Assembly (NCBI GenBank): GCA_002504525.1
Contig: DATD01000032.1
Coordinates: 23,467-72,556 of the forward strand
DNA: 49,090 nucleotides
Direction: 5' to 3'
Source: Methanomassiliicoccus sp. UBA345
GTDB lineage: Archaea > Thermoplasmatota > Thermoplasmata > Methanomassiliicoccales > Methanomassiliicoccaceae
How positions within the stretch are numbered: position 1 is the first letter of the stretch; each line of letters begins with the position of its first letter. This document shows, piece by piece, positions 23,913 to 33,062 of the stretch. The position numbers and the translations under genes are program-made. Under the pieces are notes generated by a model. It had not been told where the DNA came from and did no database searches. It saw only the letters and a program-made list of their open reading frames with translations.

Positions 23913-24785
23913 GTGGTGGTGCTAAGTGGGAAGGGGGGGACCGGCAAGACCACGCTGATTGCGGGCTTCTCGGCCCTGTCCCCGGAGGCGGTGCTCGTCG
24001 ACTGCGACGTCGACGCTCCGAATCTCCACCTCCTCGTCTCTGGGAGCTTGATCCAGGAAGGCGGCTTCTCCGCATCCCAGGCCGCTTCCTTGGATGCTTC
24101 TAGATGCGACAGGTGCCGCATCTGCGCGGAGTCGTGCCGCTTCGAGGCGGTTCTTTTGGACGATGCCGCCGGGCCACGCATTGATGGAATCGCATGCGAG
24201 GGCTGCGGCCTGTGCGAGAGGCTGTGCCCTTCCGAAGCAATCACGATGGTCGATCGCGCTTCCGGAACATGGATGGCCACCCGGACATCGGGAGGCATGA
24301 TGTTCCATGCCATCCTGGGGGCGGGGGAGGGTAACTCCGGCAAGCTCGTCGCCATGCTGAAACGCAAAGCGAGGGCATACTGCGTCGAGACGTCCGCATC
24401 CCTGCTGCTGATCGACGGCCCCCCGGGCATCGGCTGCCCGGTGATCGCCGCGCTGTCCGGCGCCGACCTCGCAGTCCTGGTGGCCGAGCCCACTCTGGCG
24501 GGAAAGGCCGATCTCGAGAGGGCCATGAGCCTTTGCCGGCAGATGAAGGTCGTCCCGGCGGTGGCGATCAACCGCTGGGACCTGCATCCGGCCCTGTCCG
24601 AGGCGATCGAGGAGATGGCCAGACAAGAGGGCGCTGTCCTGCTGGGCAGGGTGCCGTTCGACGAGGCCGTCTACCGCCTCGCGTCCTCCAGGGAGTCCAT
24701 CGCTACTACGGAGACCGCAGCTGGCACGGCGACCAGGCGGGTGTGGGAGAGGGTGCAGGAGCTCATTCGGAACGAATCCCGTTGA
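23913..24785 (+). CDS. MinD-superfamily P-loop ATPase with inserted ferredoxin domain 2
   Basis: A protein of about 290 aa, paralogous to the preceding gene. It has SGKGGTGKTT near the N-terminus, ferredoxin insert CDRCRICAESC and CEGCGLCERLCP, and DGPPGIGCP as the later nucleotide motif. The start is unclear: GTG at 23913 is used, but a CTG at 23904 overlaps the previous stop (CTGA) and sits at the right distance from GGAGGTG at 23892-23898. The last 23 bp overlap the convergent Mrp gene. Confidence 0.88.
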   Translation: MVVLSGKGGTGKTTLIAGFSALSPEAVLVDCDVDAPNLHLLVSGSLIQEGGFSASQAASLDASRCDRCRICAESCRFEAVLLDDAAGPRIDGIACEGCGLCERLCPSEAITMVDRASGTWMATRTSGGMMFHAILGAGEGNSGKLVAMLKRKARAYCVETSASLLLIDGPPGIGCPVIAALSGADLAVLVAEPTLAGKADLERAMSLCRQMKVVPAVAINRWDLHPALSEAIEEMARQEGAVLLGRVPFDEAVYRLASSRESIATTETAAGTATRRVWERVQELIRNESR

Positions 24786-25593
24786 CCTTCTCTAGGATGG
24801 AGTCCAGGATGGGTCCGAAGGCCTCGGCGGAGGCCCCGTCGTCGAGGATGAAGGGCCGCCCGTCCTCCGCGCTCTTCGCGACCCTGGGATCCAGAGGCAT
24901 CTTGCCCAGGTACGGTATGTTGTATTCCATGGCGGCCTGGAACGCCAGGCTGCCGCCCAGCCCTTCCGCCGCCTCGCCGCAGTGAGGGCACACGAAACCG
25001 TTCATATTGTCCACCAGCCCCAGCACCTTCAGCCCGACCAGTGTGGCGAAGCGTATGGACTTCCGGACGCTGGTGAGGGCGATGTCCTGAGGGGTGGTCA
25101 CCACCACCGCGCCGTCGGCGTCGGGGATTAGCTGGGCGATGGAGAGCGGCTCGTCGCCGGTTCCTGGCGGCAGATCAATGACCAGGTAGTCGATCTCGCC
25201 CCATTCCACGTCCTCGATGAACTGCTTCAGCGCACCCATCTTCACCGGGCCGCGCCATACCACCGGGGCGTCCTTCTCCTCCACGAAGTAGGCGATGGAG
25301 ATGACCCTGAGCCCGGGAAGCACCTCGGCGGGGAGGACACGCCCGTTCTCCATCATCAGCCGCTCCTCCGTCGCGCCGAGCAGCCGGGGCACGCTTGGTC
25401 CGTGGATGTCGGCATCGAGCAGGCCCACCGAGAATCCCCTTCGGACCAGTCCGGCGGCGATGTTCACCGCCACGGTCGATTTGCCCACTCCGCCCTTTCC
25501 GCTCATGACCACGATCTTATGCTTCACTCCCGGGAGCACCTCCTTCTTGCCGTGCTGCTTGGCCGGGCCGTTCATGACCTTGATCTCGTCCAT
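24763..25593 (-). CDS. Mrp/ApbC (Nbp35-like) iron-sulfur cluster carrier ATPase
   Basis: A 276-aa P-loop protein that carries and delivers 4Fe-4S clusters to apoproteins in the cytosol. Walker A is SGKGGVGKST, followed by LLDADIHGPSVPRLLG and VIDLPPGTGDEPLSIAQL. The cluster-binding pair is CPHC in GFVCPHCGE. The ATG at 25593 (MDEIKVMNGP) has GCGGAG 8 bp upstream; longer starts up to 25632 lack one. It is convergent with the MinD/ferredoxin cluster, which shares its biochemical theme. Confidence 0.92.
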   Translation of the reverse strand: MDEIKVMNGPAKQHGKKEVLPGVKHKIVVMSGKGGVGKSTVAVNIAAGLVRRGFSVGLLDADIHGPSVPRLLGATEERLMMENGRVLPAEVLPGLRVISIAYFVEEKDAPVVWRGPVKMGALKQFIEDVEWGEIDYLVIDLPPGTGDEPLSIAQLIPDADGAVVVTTPQDIALTSVRKSIRFATLVGLKVLGLVDNMNGFVCPHCGEAAEGLGGSLAFQAAMEYNIPYLGKMPLDPRVAKSAEDGRPFILDDGASAEAFGPILDSILEKVNGIRSE

Positions 25594-25764
25594 ATGGATT
25601 CTCCGCATCCTGGCGGGATGCGACATCCCCATCGCGCCTATGCCTCATGTTTCTGACGGCGAACGTCTGCGAAAACGCGTCCGCTCTTTCAGTATGATAT
25701 CGCTCATGGCAGAGAAACAGCGCTACTGCCCCGTCGTCCGCGGTGATGCCGAGCGCCGGCGGTC

Positions 25765-25953
25765 CTAGCTCCTAGATTCCTTCCTCGCCTTGATGTCGCC
25801 CGAGATGGCCTCCCCGATCTCCTCGGGCATCTCCTCCCCGTGCTCTTCCATCATGTGCTCCCGCAGCCCCTGGATGGCATCCTTGGCGCTGTTCGCCTCG
25901 ACGTGGTAGTTGCATCCCGCCTTGGGGCATCTCGCTCCCTTCATGCCGCCCAT
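25765..25953 (-). CDS. DUF1059 family small protein
   Basis: A 62-aa protein with the DUF1059 pattern: a Cys pair near the start (CPKAGCNYHVEANSAKDAI) and a helix rich in His and Glu (LREHMMEEHGEEMP). The two Cys and two His suggest a metal-bound mini-domain. The ATG at 25953 follows GGAGG at 6-nt spacing. Function of the family is unknown. Confidence 0.82.
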   Translation of the reverse strand: MGGMKGARCPKAGCNYHVEANSAKDAIQGLREHMMEEHGEEMPEEIGEAISGDIKARKESRS

Positions 25954-26004
25954 GTTTCGCCTCCGCCAGTGCTTGCCACCCCGACGAATATGAACATTGG
26001 GGCG

Positions 26005-26463
26005 TCACGCGTCGCGGATGAGCATGACCGAGATCGGGCGGAACCTTTGCTTGGCGTAGAACTCAAGGACATTGTCGTTGCCGTAGACGGTGAAGACGGC
26101 CATCGTTCTGGCGCCGTTCTCCTTCATCCATTCCACCGACCGCTGCATCAGCGCTTCCCCCACCCTCCGGCCGCGGGAGCATTCCTCCACGAAGAGCGAT
26201 TCCACCTCTCCCGCTCCGTCGATGACCGAACTGATACAGAACCCCAGCTCCTGCCCGGAGTGGGTGGCGATGTCGATGCGAAGAGGGCCCCTGGACGCCT
26301 TGTTCAGGAGCTCGCCCTTCCTTTCCTCCCAGCTCTTCTCCCGGAAGTACTGCGAGAAGTGCGTGGAGTGCCTCGACGCATCGCGGGTGAGCTTGCTCCA
26401 CATGCCCATGACGGGATCGAGCATCTCGACGCCTCCGGCGGCAAGGTCGATGTCGGAAAGCAT
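26005..26463 (-). CDS. GNAT-family N-acetyltransferase
   Basis: A 152-aa protein with the acetyl-CoA binding region VESLFVEECSRGRRVGEALMQ (R/Q-x-x-G-x-G/A type, here RGRRVG) and a following EWMKENGARTMAVFTVYGNDNVLEFYAKQRFRP. The last part is the usual GNAT motif B. The acceptor substrate cannot be told. It is divergent from threonine synthase. Confidence 0.85.
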   Translation of the reverse strand: MLSDIDLAAGGVEMLDPVMGMWSKLTRDASRHSTHFSQYFREKSWEERKGELLNKASRGPLRIDIATHSGQELGFCISSVIDGAGEVESLFVEECSRGRRVGEALMQRSVEWMKENGARTMAVFTVYGNDNVLEFYAKQRFRPISVMLIRDA

Positions 26464-26547
26464 CGTTGTTGGTCATGTGATGCGGCCTTATCATCCTTTG
26501 GCGAGCGGAGCAGAAAACGATTAAGCAGGAATGGCCTAGATGAGCAC

Positions 26548-27627
26548 ATGTTCCGCTGCATCAACTGCGGCACGGAGGTCCCCGAGTTCCGCTACGCCTG
26601 CCCCCGGTGCGGCTCGGCCCTGTTGGCCGTGAACGAAGGCCTGTCATGGCGGCCGGAGGGCGCGGGCATGTGGCGCTACCGCTCCATGGTGCCGGTCGAG
26701 CGGCGCGTTACCATGTACGAGGGCGGCACCCCGCTGGTCCGCCGCCGTGACGTGGAGGAGGAGGTCTTTCTCAAGGTGGAGGGAAACAATCCCACCGGAT
26801 CGTTCAAGGACCGCGGAACATCGGTCGTCATGTCGGATGCCGTCGAACGGGGCTTCGGGGCGGTGGCGGTGGCCTCCACGGGCAACATGGGGGCGAGCGT
26901 GGCCGCCTACAGCGCCTATGCCAACCTCGTTGCCAAGGTGTTCATCCCGGCCGATGTGCCGGACGAGAAGGTGGCGCAGGTGCGCGCCTACGGCGCCGAG
27001 CTGGTCAGGGTGGACGGCGGGTTCAAGGAAGCGGTCCGCAGGATGAGGGAGGAAGGAGAAAGGGGCGTGTACCTGGCCACCACTGGCCTGAACCCGCTGT
27101 TCATCGAGGGGTTGAAGACCATCGCCTTCGAGCTGTTCGAGCAGATGGGCGTTCCGGACACGGTCATCGTGCCCACCGGGACCGGCGGCCTGCTGACCGC
27201 CATCCACAAGGGCTTCGAGGAGCTTCGAGGGCTCGGCATCATTGATCGGGCGCCGCGCATGGTGGCCGCCCAGGCCGCCGCGGCGGCCCCCATCGTGGAG
27301 GCGTGGAGGGACCGCGCCCCGCTCCGGGAGCCTAAAGATGCCGAATCGATAGCGTCGGCCATCCTGGTCAAGGAGCCGTACAACGGGTTGTCGGCCATAT
27401 CCGCCATGGATAGCTCGGGCGGCCTGGGCGTCACGGTCACGGACGACGAGCTGATCGACGCGGTGCGCGAGCTTGGCAAGGAGGGAATATTCGCCGAGCC
27501 GTCGGCCGCCGCTTCACTGGCCGCGTACCGAAAGCTGCCGTCGCATCGCGGCAGGACCGTCCTGATGGTCACCGGCTCCGGACTGAAGGATCCCACGGCA
27601 GCTCTTGGCGGCGGGCGATGCATGTGA
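26548..27627 (+). CDS. thrC: threonine synthase
   Basis: A 359-aa PLP enzyme that converts O-phosphohomoserine to threonine in the cytosol. The N-terminus carries a CxxC pair (CINCGTEV and CPRCGSAL), as in archaeal-type threonine synthases. The PLP lysine is in NPTGSFKDRG, the phosphate loop is STGNMGASVAAYSA, and VPTGTGGLL is present. The ATG at 26548 is chosen because the Zn-ribbon begins there; GATTAAGC about 25 bp upstream may be the TATA box. Confidence 0.92.
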   Translation: MFRCINCGTEVPEFRYACPRCGSALLAVNEGLSWRPEGAGMWRYRSMVPVERRVTMYEGGTPLVRRRDVEEEVFLKVEGNNPTGSFKDRGTSVVMSDAVERGFGAVAVASTGNMGASVAAYSAYANLVAKVFIPADVPDEKVAQVRAYGAELVRVDGGFKEAVRRMREEGERGVYLATTGLNPLFIEGLKTIAFELFEQMGVPDTVIVPTGTGGLLTAIHKGFEELRGLGIIDRAPRMVAAQAAAAAPIVEAWRDRAPLREPKDAESIASAILVKEPYNGLSAISAMDSSGGLGVTVTDDELIDAVRELGKEGIFAEPSAAASLAAYRKLPSHRGRTVLMVTGSGLKDPTAALGGGRCM

Positions 27628-27687
27628 GGCCGGCAACCCTAGCTTGAAATCCCGCGGGCTCCCTGAACACATGACGGGAGCGCACGG

Positions 27688-29133
27688 ATGACCACGTTCG
27701 ATTGGATCATAGTCTTCAATGCCATCATCGCCCTGGTAGTGGTGTTCCTGCAGGAGAAGAGGCCGCAAAAGGCGGTGGCGTGGCTGCTCATCATCATACT
27801 GCTGCCGGTGGCCGGCCTCATCCTGTTCGTCATATTCGGCCAGAACTTCCGCAAGACGAGGCAGGCGGCGAGGAAGTCGGCGCGGGACCGGCGGTATATG
27901 GAGGAACTGATCTCAGCGCATCGCATCGACCAGCTGACCGCGTTGGCATCGCTCGAATCGGACGGCCTGGAGATGCACGACGACATGGTGAGCCTCCTGG
28001 TCCGCAACGGCAACGCCTTCCTGACCAGGGAGAATGATGTCGCGTTCTTCTCCGACGGCAAGGAGTTCTTCAGCGCGCTGTTCGAGGCGATCGAGAACGC
28101 GAAGGAGCACGTTCATGTGCAGTACTACATCATCAGGAACGATAAGCTGGGAGATTCGTTCCTGGACCTGCTGAAGCGCAAGAGCGCCCAGGGCGTGGAG
28201 GTCCGCCTGCTGGTGGACGGCGTGGGCACCAGGCTGCCGCCTCGCAGCATGGCCTCGCTCCGCGAGGCGGGCGTCAAGGTGGAGGTGTTCTTTCCCCCCC
28301 TCATCTCCATACTGCCGTTCCTCAACCACCGCATCAACTATCGCAACCACCGCAAGATCGTGGTCGTGGACGGCCGCGTCGGCTTCATCGGCGGCTACAA
28401 CGTCGGGGACGAGTACCTCGGAAAGGTCCGCCGGTGGGGCTACTGGAGGGACGCCGCGCTGCGGGTGGAGGGCGTGGCCTCGCTCGGCCTCCAGCTTCGT
28501 TTCCTCCTTGACTGGAACGAGGCCTCCAAGGATAAGCTGGATGTCGAGGAGCGGTACTTTCCCCGGGACTTGCCCTGCTGCGGCAACGTGCCGGTGCAGA
28601 TCGTCAGCAGCGGGCCTGACACGCCATGGGCCCCGATCAAGCTGTCCTACCTCAAGATGATCCACGAGGCCGAGGAGAGCGTGTACATCCAGTCGCCGTA
28701 CTTCGTCCCGGACGAGAGCGTGAGGGACGCCCTCAACATGGCGGCGCTGTCCGGCATCGACGTTCGCATCATGATCCCCGACAAGCCCGATCATCCCTTC
28801 GTGCACTGGGTGTCGCTATCGTACCTGTGCGAGCTGCTGCCGTCGGGCGTCCGCGGCTACATGTACGGCAGCGGGTTCATCCACGCCAAGACGGTGGTGG
28901 TGGACGGGCAGATGACCTCCATCGGCAGCGCCAACTGGGACATCCGCTCCTTCGAGCTCAACTTCGAGACCAACGCCGTGCTGTACTCCCGGGAGGTGGC
29001 GGGGATGCAGAAGGCCGCCTTCATGGACGACCTGACACGGTGCCGTGAGATCACCGTGGAGGGATGCGCTGCCCGCCCGCTCCTAGTGCGCTTCCGCATG
29101 TTCGTGTCACGGCTGTTCTCGGCGATCCTGTGA
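27688..29133 (+). CDS. cls: cardiolipin synthase, bacterial PLD type
   Basis: A 481-aa protein with two N-terminal TM helices (about residues 5-22 and 31-50) and two HKD motifs: NHRKIVVVDGRVGFIGGYN (about 213) and HAKTVVVDGQMTSIGSANWD (about 395). It would join two phospholipid molecules at the membrane; in archaea the product would be an archaeal cardiolipin analogue. Length and motif spacing are those of bacterial ClsA. Its 3' end overlaps the convergent PHP gene by 27 bp. Confidence 0.92.
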   Translation: MTTFDWIIVFNAIIALVVVFLQEKRPQKAVAWLLIIILLPVAGLILFVIFGQNFRKTRQAARKSARDRRYMEELISAHRIDQLTALASLESDGLEMHDDMVSLLVRNGNAFLTRENDVAFFSDGKEFFSALFEAIENAKEHVHVQYYIIRNDKLGDSFLDLLKRKSAQGVEVRLLVDGVGTRLPPRSMASLREAGVKVEVFFPPLISILPFLNHRINYRNHRKIVVVDGRVGFIGGYNVGDEYLGKVRRWGYWRDAALRVEGVASLGLQLRFLLDWNEASKDKLDVEERYFPRDLPCCGNVPVQIVSSGPDTPWAPIKLSYLKMIHEAEESVYIQSPYFVPDESVRDALNMAALSGIDVRIMIPDKPDHPFVHWVSLSYLCELLPSGVRGYMYGSGFIHAKTVVVDGQMTSIGSANWDIRSFELNFETNAVLYSREVAGMQKAAFMDDLTRCREITVEGCAARPLLVRFRMFVSRLFSAIL

Positions 29134-29988
29134 CCGCCTCCACTGCCGGTACGCGTGCCCGATCCGGGGGGCGTTCTGTTCGTAGTGTATCTGCAGCGAC
29201 GGCACCGCGTAGCGCACGTACTTGCTCATGAGCGCGGTGCCCGTGGCCCCCTTGGCCAGAGCTCCTTTCTCCTTGCCGACGACGAGGTTGCGGCGCTTGA
29301 CCACGTCGGAGAGGAAGCCGTTGATGTCCTGCGCCTTGGAGCAGGTGACCACCGTTCCCAGGTCGTGCAGCAGGTGGCCGTCCGTCCCGGCGGTGCGGCC
29401 GATCTGCCTGTCCTCGGCCAGCTCTGCCGCTTTAGTGTTCATCTCCCTCGACATGCCGCCGCACAGCACCTCCACGGCATCGAACTCCTCCATGAACGTG
29501 GGTGGGAGATAACAGCGGTCGATGCACCTCTGGACGCCCTTGTTGAACATCAGGTAGCCATAGGGGTGGGCGGCCGAGCGGATGCACTCGTAATCGCGCG
29601 AGCGCTCGATGATGGCCTCGCTGTCCAGGTAGATGGCCAGGCAGGGGCTCTTGCGCTTGTTCTCGTGTATGTGCCGCCGGTAGAAGTGTTCCAGGTCGTT
29701 GACGGAGTAGAAGTACAGCAGGATGTGAGGCCCGTCCGCCGAGCTGACCTCGATGCCGGGGACGATCATCACCCCGCTGTCCGCCTCCACTGCCTCCCGA
29801 ACCCCGGAGACGGCGTTATGATCGGTGATGGCGATCCCGCAGCCCTTCTTCCAGGCCTGCTTCATCACGCTCCTGACGGAGGGAGAGCCGTCCGAGTGAT
29901 TGGTGTGGTAGTGCATATCGACCGCGGAATAGCCCTGGGACAGCAGGGCCGGCATGTCGGGGCTCTGGAACCGCACCGTTCTGTTCAT
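29107..29988 (-). CDS. PHP-domain metal-dependent phosphoesterase
   Basis: A 293-aa protein with PHP motifs: DMHYHTNHSDGSPSV (about residues 24-38), ITDHNAVSG (about 54), PGIEVSS (about 76), AAHPYGY (about 140), and GTDGHLLHDLGTV (about 200). Together they supply the His/Asp/Glu ligands of a trinuclear metal site. The C-terminal basic stretch (YRQWRRSQDRREQP) is outside the domain. Related enzymes cleave phosphate from nucleotides or histidinol phosphate; the substrate here is unknown. Confidence 0.88.
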   Translation of the reverse strand: MNRTVRFQSPDMPALLSQGYSAVDMHYHTNHSDGSPSVRSVMKQAWKKGCGIAITDHNAVSGVREAVEADSGVMIVPGIEVSSADGPHILLYFYSVNDLEHFYRRHIHENKRKSPCLAIYLDSEAIIERSRDYECIRSAAHPYGYLMFNKGVQRCIDRCYLPPTFMEEFDAVEVLCGGMSREMNTKAAELAEDRQIGRTAGTDGHLLHDLGTVVTCSKAQDINGFLSDVVKRRNLVVGKEKGALAKGATGTALMSKYVRYAVPSLQIHYEQNAPRIGHAYRQWRRSQDRREQP

Positions 29989-30029
29989 CCGGCCTTCCTA
30001 CGTAATCGGCTGGTTAAGATGATGACGCC

Positions 30030-30710
30030 TCACAGCTCGATGACCATGCCGTCGTGCGCCGCCTCGACCTTCGCACCTTCGCTCAGCGCCCCGATTCGCC
30101 GTACGGCGTCGTCGACGTCCTTGAAGAACCATCTGCCGAAATGGGTGAACACGATGTGCCTCGTGAACGGCGAGAACATCCGCACCAGGTCCGGAATGCC
30201 GTTGTGGCCGTGCGACCGCCCGTTCTCGTCCCTCCGCACCAGGCCGCCCCGCCTGATGAAGGCGCCGTCGGTGATGACCAGGTCAAGGTCGGGGATGCGG
30301 TCGCGGTACCGCCGCTTGATGGTGATGAGGTCGCCTGTGTACATCATCCTGCTGATGCCGTCGTCGACGATGTATCCGCACGACCGGTAGTTGGCGCTGT
30401 GCACCGTCGGCACCGCCGTCACCGTAACGCCGTCCACGTTCTTCGGTCCCCGTAACACCTTGATCTCAGGATGCTCCGCCCACGGCTGCGGCGCGTATGC
30501 TGGGGTCGGCAGCGGCCCCGCGTGCTGTTCGGTGAAGAACGCGTGGTCGGCGTGAAGATGCGTAAGGAAGATCGCTTTCGGACCCCGGTCAAGGAAGGAA
30601 GGTTGCCCCACATCGAACAGGATGCCGTCGACCAGCACCCCGGAGTAGAACATGTGGCCCGGAGCTGTCAGCGTGATATGCCCCTTGGTCCCCAGCACCT
30701 CGACGCGCAC
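30030..30710 (-). CDS. MBL-fold metallohydrolase
   Basis: A 226-aa metallo-beta-lactamase-fold protein. It has FLTHLHADHAFF (the HxHxDH motif, about residues 48-59), TVHSANYRSCGYIVDDG (third His), MMYTGDL (bridging Asp), TDGAFI and VFTHFGRW (last His). The complete ligand set implies a two-metal hydrolase. It is probably co-transcribed with Fpg, 21 bp upstream. Substrate unknown. Confidence 0.88.
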   Translation of the reverse strand: MRVEVLGTKGHITLTAPGHMFYSGVLVDGILFDVGQPSFLDRGPKAIFLTHLHADHAFFTEQHAGPLPTPAYAPQPWAEHPEIKVLRGPKNVDGVTVTAVPTVHSANYRSCGYIVDDGISRMMYTGDLITIKRRYRDRIPDLDLVITDGAFIRRGGLVRRDENGRSHGHNGIPDLVRMFSPFTRHIVFTHFGRWFFKDVDDAVRRIGALSEGAKVEAAHDGMVIEL

Positions 30711-30731
30711 GCCACTGGATTGGCGCGCCGC

Positions 30732-31526
30732 CTAGAAAAAGCTCTTTCGGTCGAGGCAGAAGGGGCAGAAGAAGGCGGTGCGGCCTCCGACAGTGGCGGT
30801 GCTGACGAGAGAGCCGCATCGAGGGCACGAGGAGCCGACGGCGCGGCCGCGCAGAAGATACGAACGTGGCAGCCGTTCGAAGTCGGTCCCGACCGATATC
30901 GCCATGTTCAGCACGCGCCGCATCGCCTGGTGCATGCACCTCATGTCCTCTTCGGACAGGGAGCGAGCATCGGCTCGGGGGTCGATGCGGCACTGGAACA
31001 GGATCTCGTCCGAGTACAGGTTCCCGATCCCGGCCACCTTGTGCTGGTCCATCAGAGCGGCCTTGATGGCTCCCTTGCTGGCGCCGAACGTCGTCGTGAA
31101 CTCCTCGAGGGTGATGTCCAGGGCGTCCGGGCCCAGACGCCTCTCTTCGATGAACCGCTCCGGCCGAGCGGTCAGTCCGATCCGCCCCAGCATGCGCGGG
31201 TCGACGAACGCCAGGGAGCCGTGCTCGAACACGAACTTGACGCGGACGAAGCGCGGCTCCTCGTCCCATCGCTCCAGGGCGACCGGACGGCCGGTCATGC
31301 CGAAGTGCCAGGTCAGCCATCCTCCCCTGCTCAGCTCGAGGAACAGCTGCTTGCCCCTGCGGCGGACCGATAGGACCTCGCTGCCCTCCACGGCTTCGAT
31401 CAGAGAGGGGCGGTCCGCTCCCCTGATGACCACGCCGTTCCTTATCTCCATCCTTGCGACGGGGCGCTCCAGCGAGGTGCGCTCGATGTACCGCTTGAAG
31501 GCCTCCACCTCCGGCAGCTCCGGCAT
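30732..31526 (-). CDS. mutM: formamidopyrimidine-DNA glycosylase (Fpg/Nei family)
   Basis: A 264-aa base-excision repair enzyme. It has the catalytic N-terminus MPELPEVE (Pro2, Glu3), a conserved Lys in RRRGKQLFLEL, the H2TH region QHKVAGIGNLYSDEILF, and the C-terminal zinc finger CPRC...CPFC with 16 residues between the pairs. It removes oxidised purines such as 8-oxoguanine and nicks the abasic site. Fpg is mostly bacterial, so this copy may have been acquired. Between the APC permease gene (25 bp upstream) and the MBL gene. Confidence 0.93.
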   Translation of the reverse strand: MPELPEVEAFKRYIERTSLERPVARMEIRNGVVIRGADRPSLIEAVEGSEVLSVRRRGKQLFLELSRGGWLTWHFGMTGRPVALERWDEEPRFVRVKFVFEHGSLAFVDPRMLGRIGLTARPERFIEERRLGPDALDITLEEFTTTFGASKGAIKAALMDQHKVAGIGNLYSDEILFQCRIDPRADARSLSEEDMRCMHQAMRRVLNMAISVGTDFERLPRSYLLRGRAVGSSCPRCGSLVSTATVGGRTAFFCPFCLDRKSFF

Positions 31527-31551
31527 GGCCGCGCCATGGGCGTAGCGGATA

Positions 31552-32985
31552 TCAAATGTTCTTCCTTCGGTTGAGGTATGTCTCGATGCGGTGGAGAGGA
31601 AGCGCCAGGAATCGCTCGCTCTGATGGTGCGCCCATCTTCCCCTCTCCTCCCGGGAGAGGAATATCTCCTTCATCTCGGTCAGCTCCTTCTTCGGCGATA
31701 GCAGCGTGTACACCGGGATGCCCACCGCCAGGAGGGCCAGCCCGATCAGCAGGACGTCCGTGGAGATGAGGGCGATCAGCAATGCCGACAGCACCGCCCC
31801 CGCCGCCGGCACGATGCGCTTGCCACGGAGCGCGGCGCTGCGCTCCGGGTCGCGGCGCAGGAGCACCATGGCCGAGATGTACGTCGCCAGGTACACCAGC
31901 CCCAGGAGCAGCACCGCCGAGTTGATCAGCGCCGGGATGCCGCCCGCCAAGGAGGCGATGAATGCGGTGAGGCCGAGCGCTATTATGCTCAGGTACGGTG
32001 TCTTGAACCGGGGATGCAGGCGCGCCAGGGAATGCGGCAGGTGACCCTCCAGCGACATCGCGTAGGCGAGCCGGGACGTTCCCAGCATGCCCGATTCGTC
32101 CGCGCCCAGGATGGACAGCAGGGCCGCCGCGCCTATGAACACGACCACCAAGGACGCGGCGCCGCCCAGCGATGAGAACATCACCGCGGCGGCGTCCATC
32201 AGAGGCGATGACGACGCCACCAGGGTGGGCTGGTCGAGCGACGCCACCACCGCCAGGTTGGTCAGCAGGTAGAACGCCGTGACGATGAGCATGCCGATGC
32301 CGATGGCCTTCGGGATGCTCCGCTCCGGCCGCTCCGCCATGTCGGCCGGCAGCGTGCTCAGCTCGAAGCCGGCGAAGGCCCAGAATATGAGCACCAGGGC
32401 CTGCCCCACCTCGGCCGGTCCGCCGGTCAGGAACGGAACGAAGTTCGACGCCGCCGCGGCGGGCTGCAAGGCCGCGTAGACGAGGCCGCCCAGGATGATG
32501 AGCACCAGCGGGCTCAGCTTGATGATCGTCAGCACGTCGTTGGCGCGCCCCGCGGCCTTTATCCCGATGATGTTGATCGCCACCACGATGCCGATGAACA
32601 ACGCCTTCAGGCCCACCTGTCCCAGCTGATCGACGCCGGGGACCAGGGCGGTGAAGTACTGGGCGAACGCGACCGGAAACACGGACAGGGAGAACCATTC
32701 CGCCAGCAGGAGGGCCCAGCCGGCCATGAAGCCGGCGAAGGGGCCGGCCGCCGCGCCCACGTAGGCGTACGGCCCGCCCACCTTGGGCAGGAGCATCACG
32801 CAGTACGCGAACGAGAGCGCGATGGTGAGCGCCACCGCCCCTGCCGCGATCCACACCAGCAGCGAGGCCGGGCCGATCAACCGGGAGCCGATGGCCGTGG
32901 CTATGTAGATGTCGGCGCCGATGATGGAGCCGACGACCAGGTTGGTCAGGTCGAAGGTGGACAGCTTCCCTTGGCCGGCGGTCAT
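31552..32985 (-). CDS. APC-superfamily amino acid permease
   Basis: A 477-aa membrane protein with about 12 TM helices. The first helix has NLVVGSIIGADIYIA, the broken helix of APC transporters. Then come PKVGGPYAYVGAAAGPFAGFMAGWALLLAEW (TM2-3) and FWAFAGFELSTLPADMAERPERSIPKAIGIG (TM6-7). These are typical of amino acid and polyamine carriers. A charged cytosolic C-terminus follows (residues 430-477). It heads a likely operon with Fpg and MBL-fold genes. Substrate cannot be told. Confidence 0.92.
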   Translation of the reverse strand: MTAGQGKLSTFDLTNLVVGSIIGADIYIATAIGSRLIGPASLLVWIAAGAVALTIALSFAYCVMLLPKVGGPYAYVGAAAGPFAGFMAGWALLLAEWFSLSVFPVAFAQYFTALVPGVDQLGQVGLKALFIGIVVAINIIGIKAAGRANDVLTIIKLSPLVLIILGGLVYAALQPAAAASNFVPFLTGGPAEVGQALVLIFWAFAGFELSTLPADMAERPERSIPKAIGIGMLIVTAFYLLTNLAVVASLDQPTLVASSSPLMDAAAVMFSSLGGAASLVVVFIGAAALLSILGADESGMLGTSRLAYAMSLEGHLPHSLARLHPRFKTPYLSIIALGLTAFIASLAGGIPALINSAVLLLGLVYLATYISAMVLLRRDPERSAALRGKRIVPAAGAVLSALLIALISTDVLLIGLALLAVGIPVYTLLSPKKELTEMKEIFLSREERGRWAHHQSERFLALPLHRIETYLNRRKNI

Positions 32986-33062
32986 CGGAACGCTCCCACC
33001 TTGCCGTCAGGTTCGCGCGTATGATGCCTCCGGCCGCGGAAGGAACGGCGATGGCGGGACCT

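Noticed and set aside
25692..25768. 24-residue ORF MISLMAEKQRYCPVVRGD...
   Set aside because: Too short, with no ribosome binding site or conserved pattern seen.
25840..26547. Long in-frame extension upstream of threonine synthase
   Set aside because: It is antisense to the DUF1059 and GNAT genes; the conserved N-terminus starts at the ATG at 26548.
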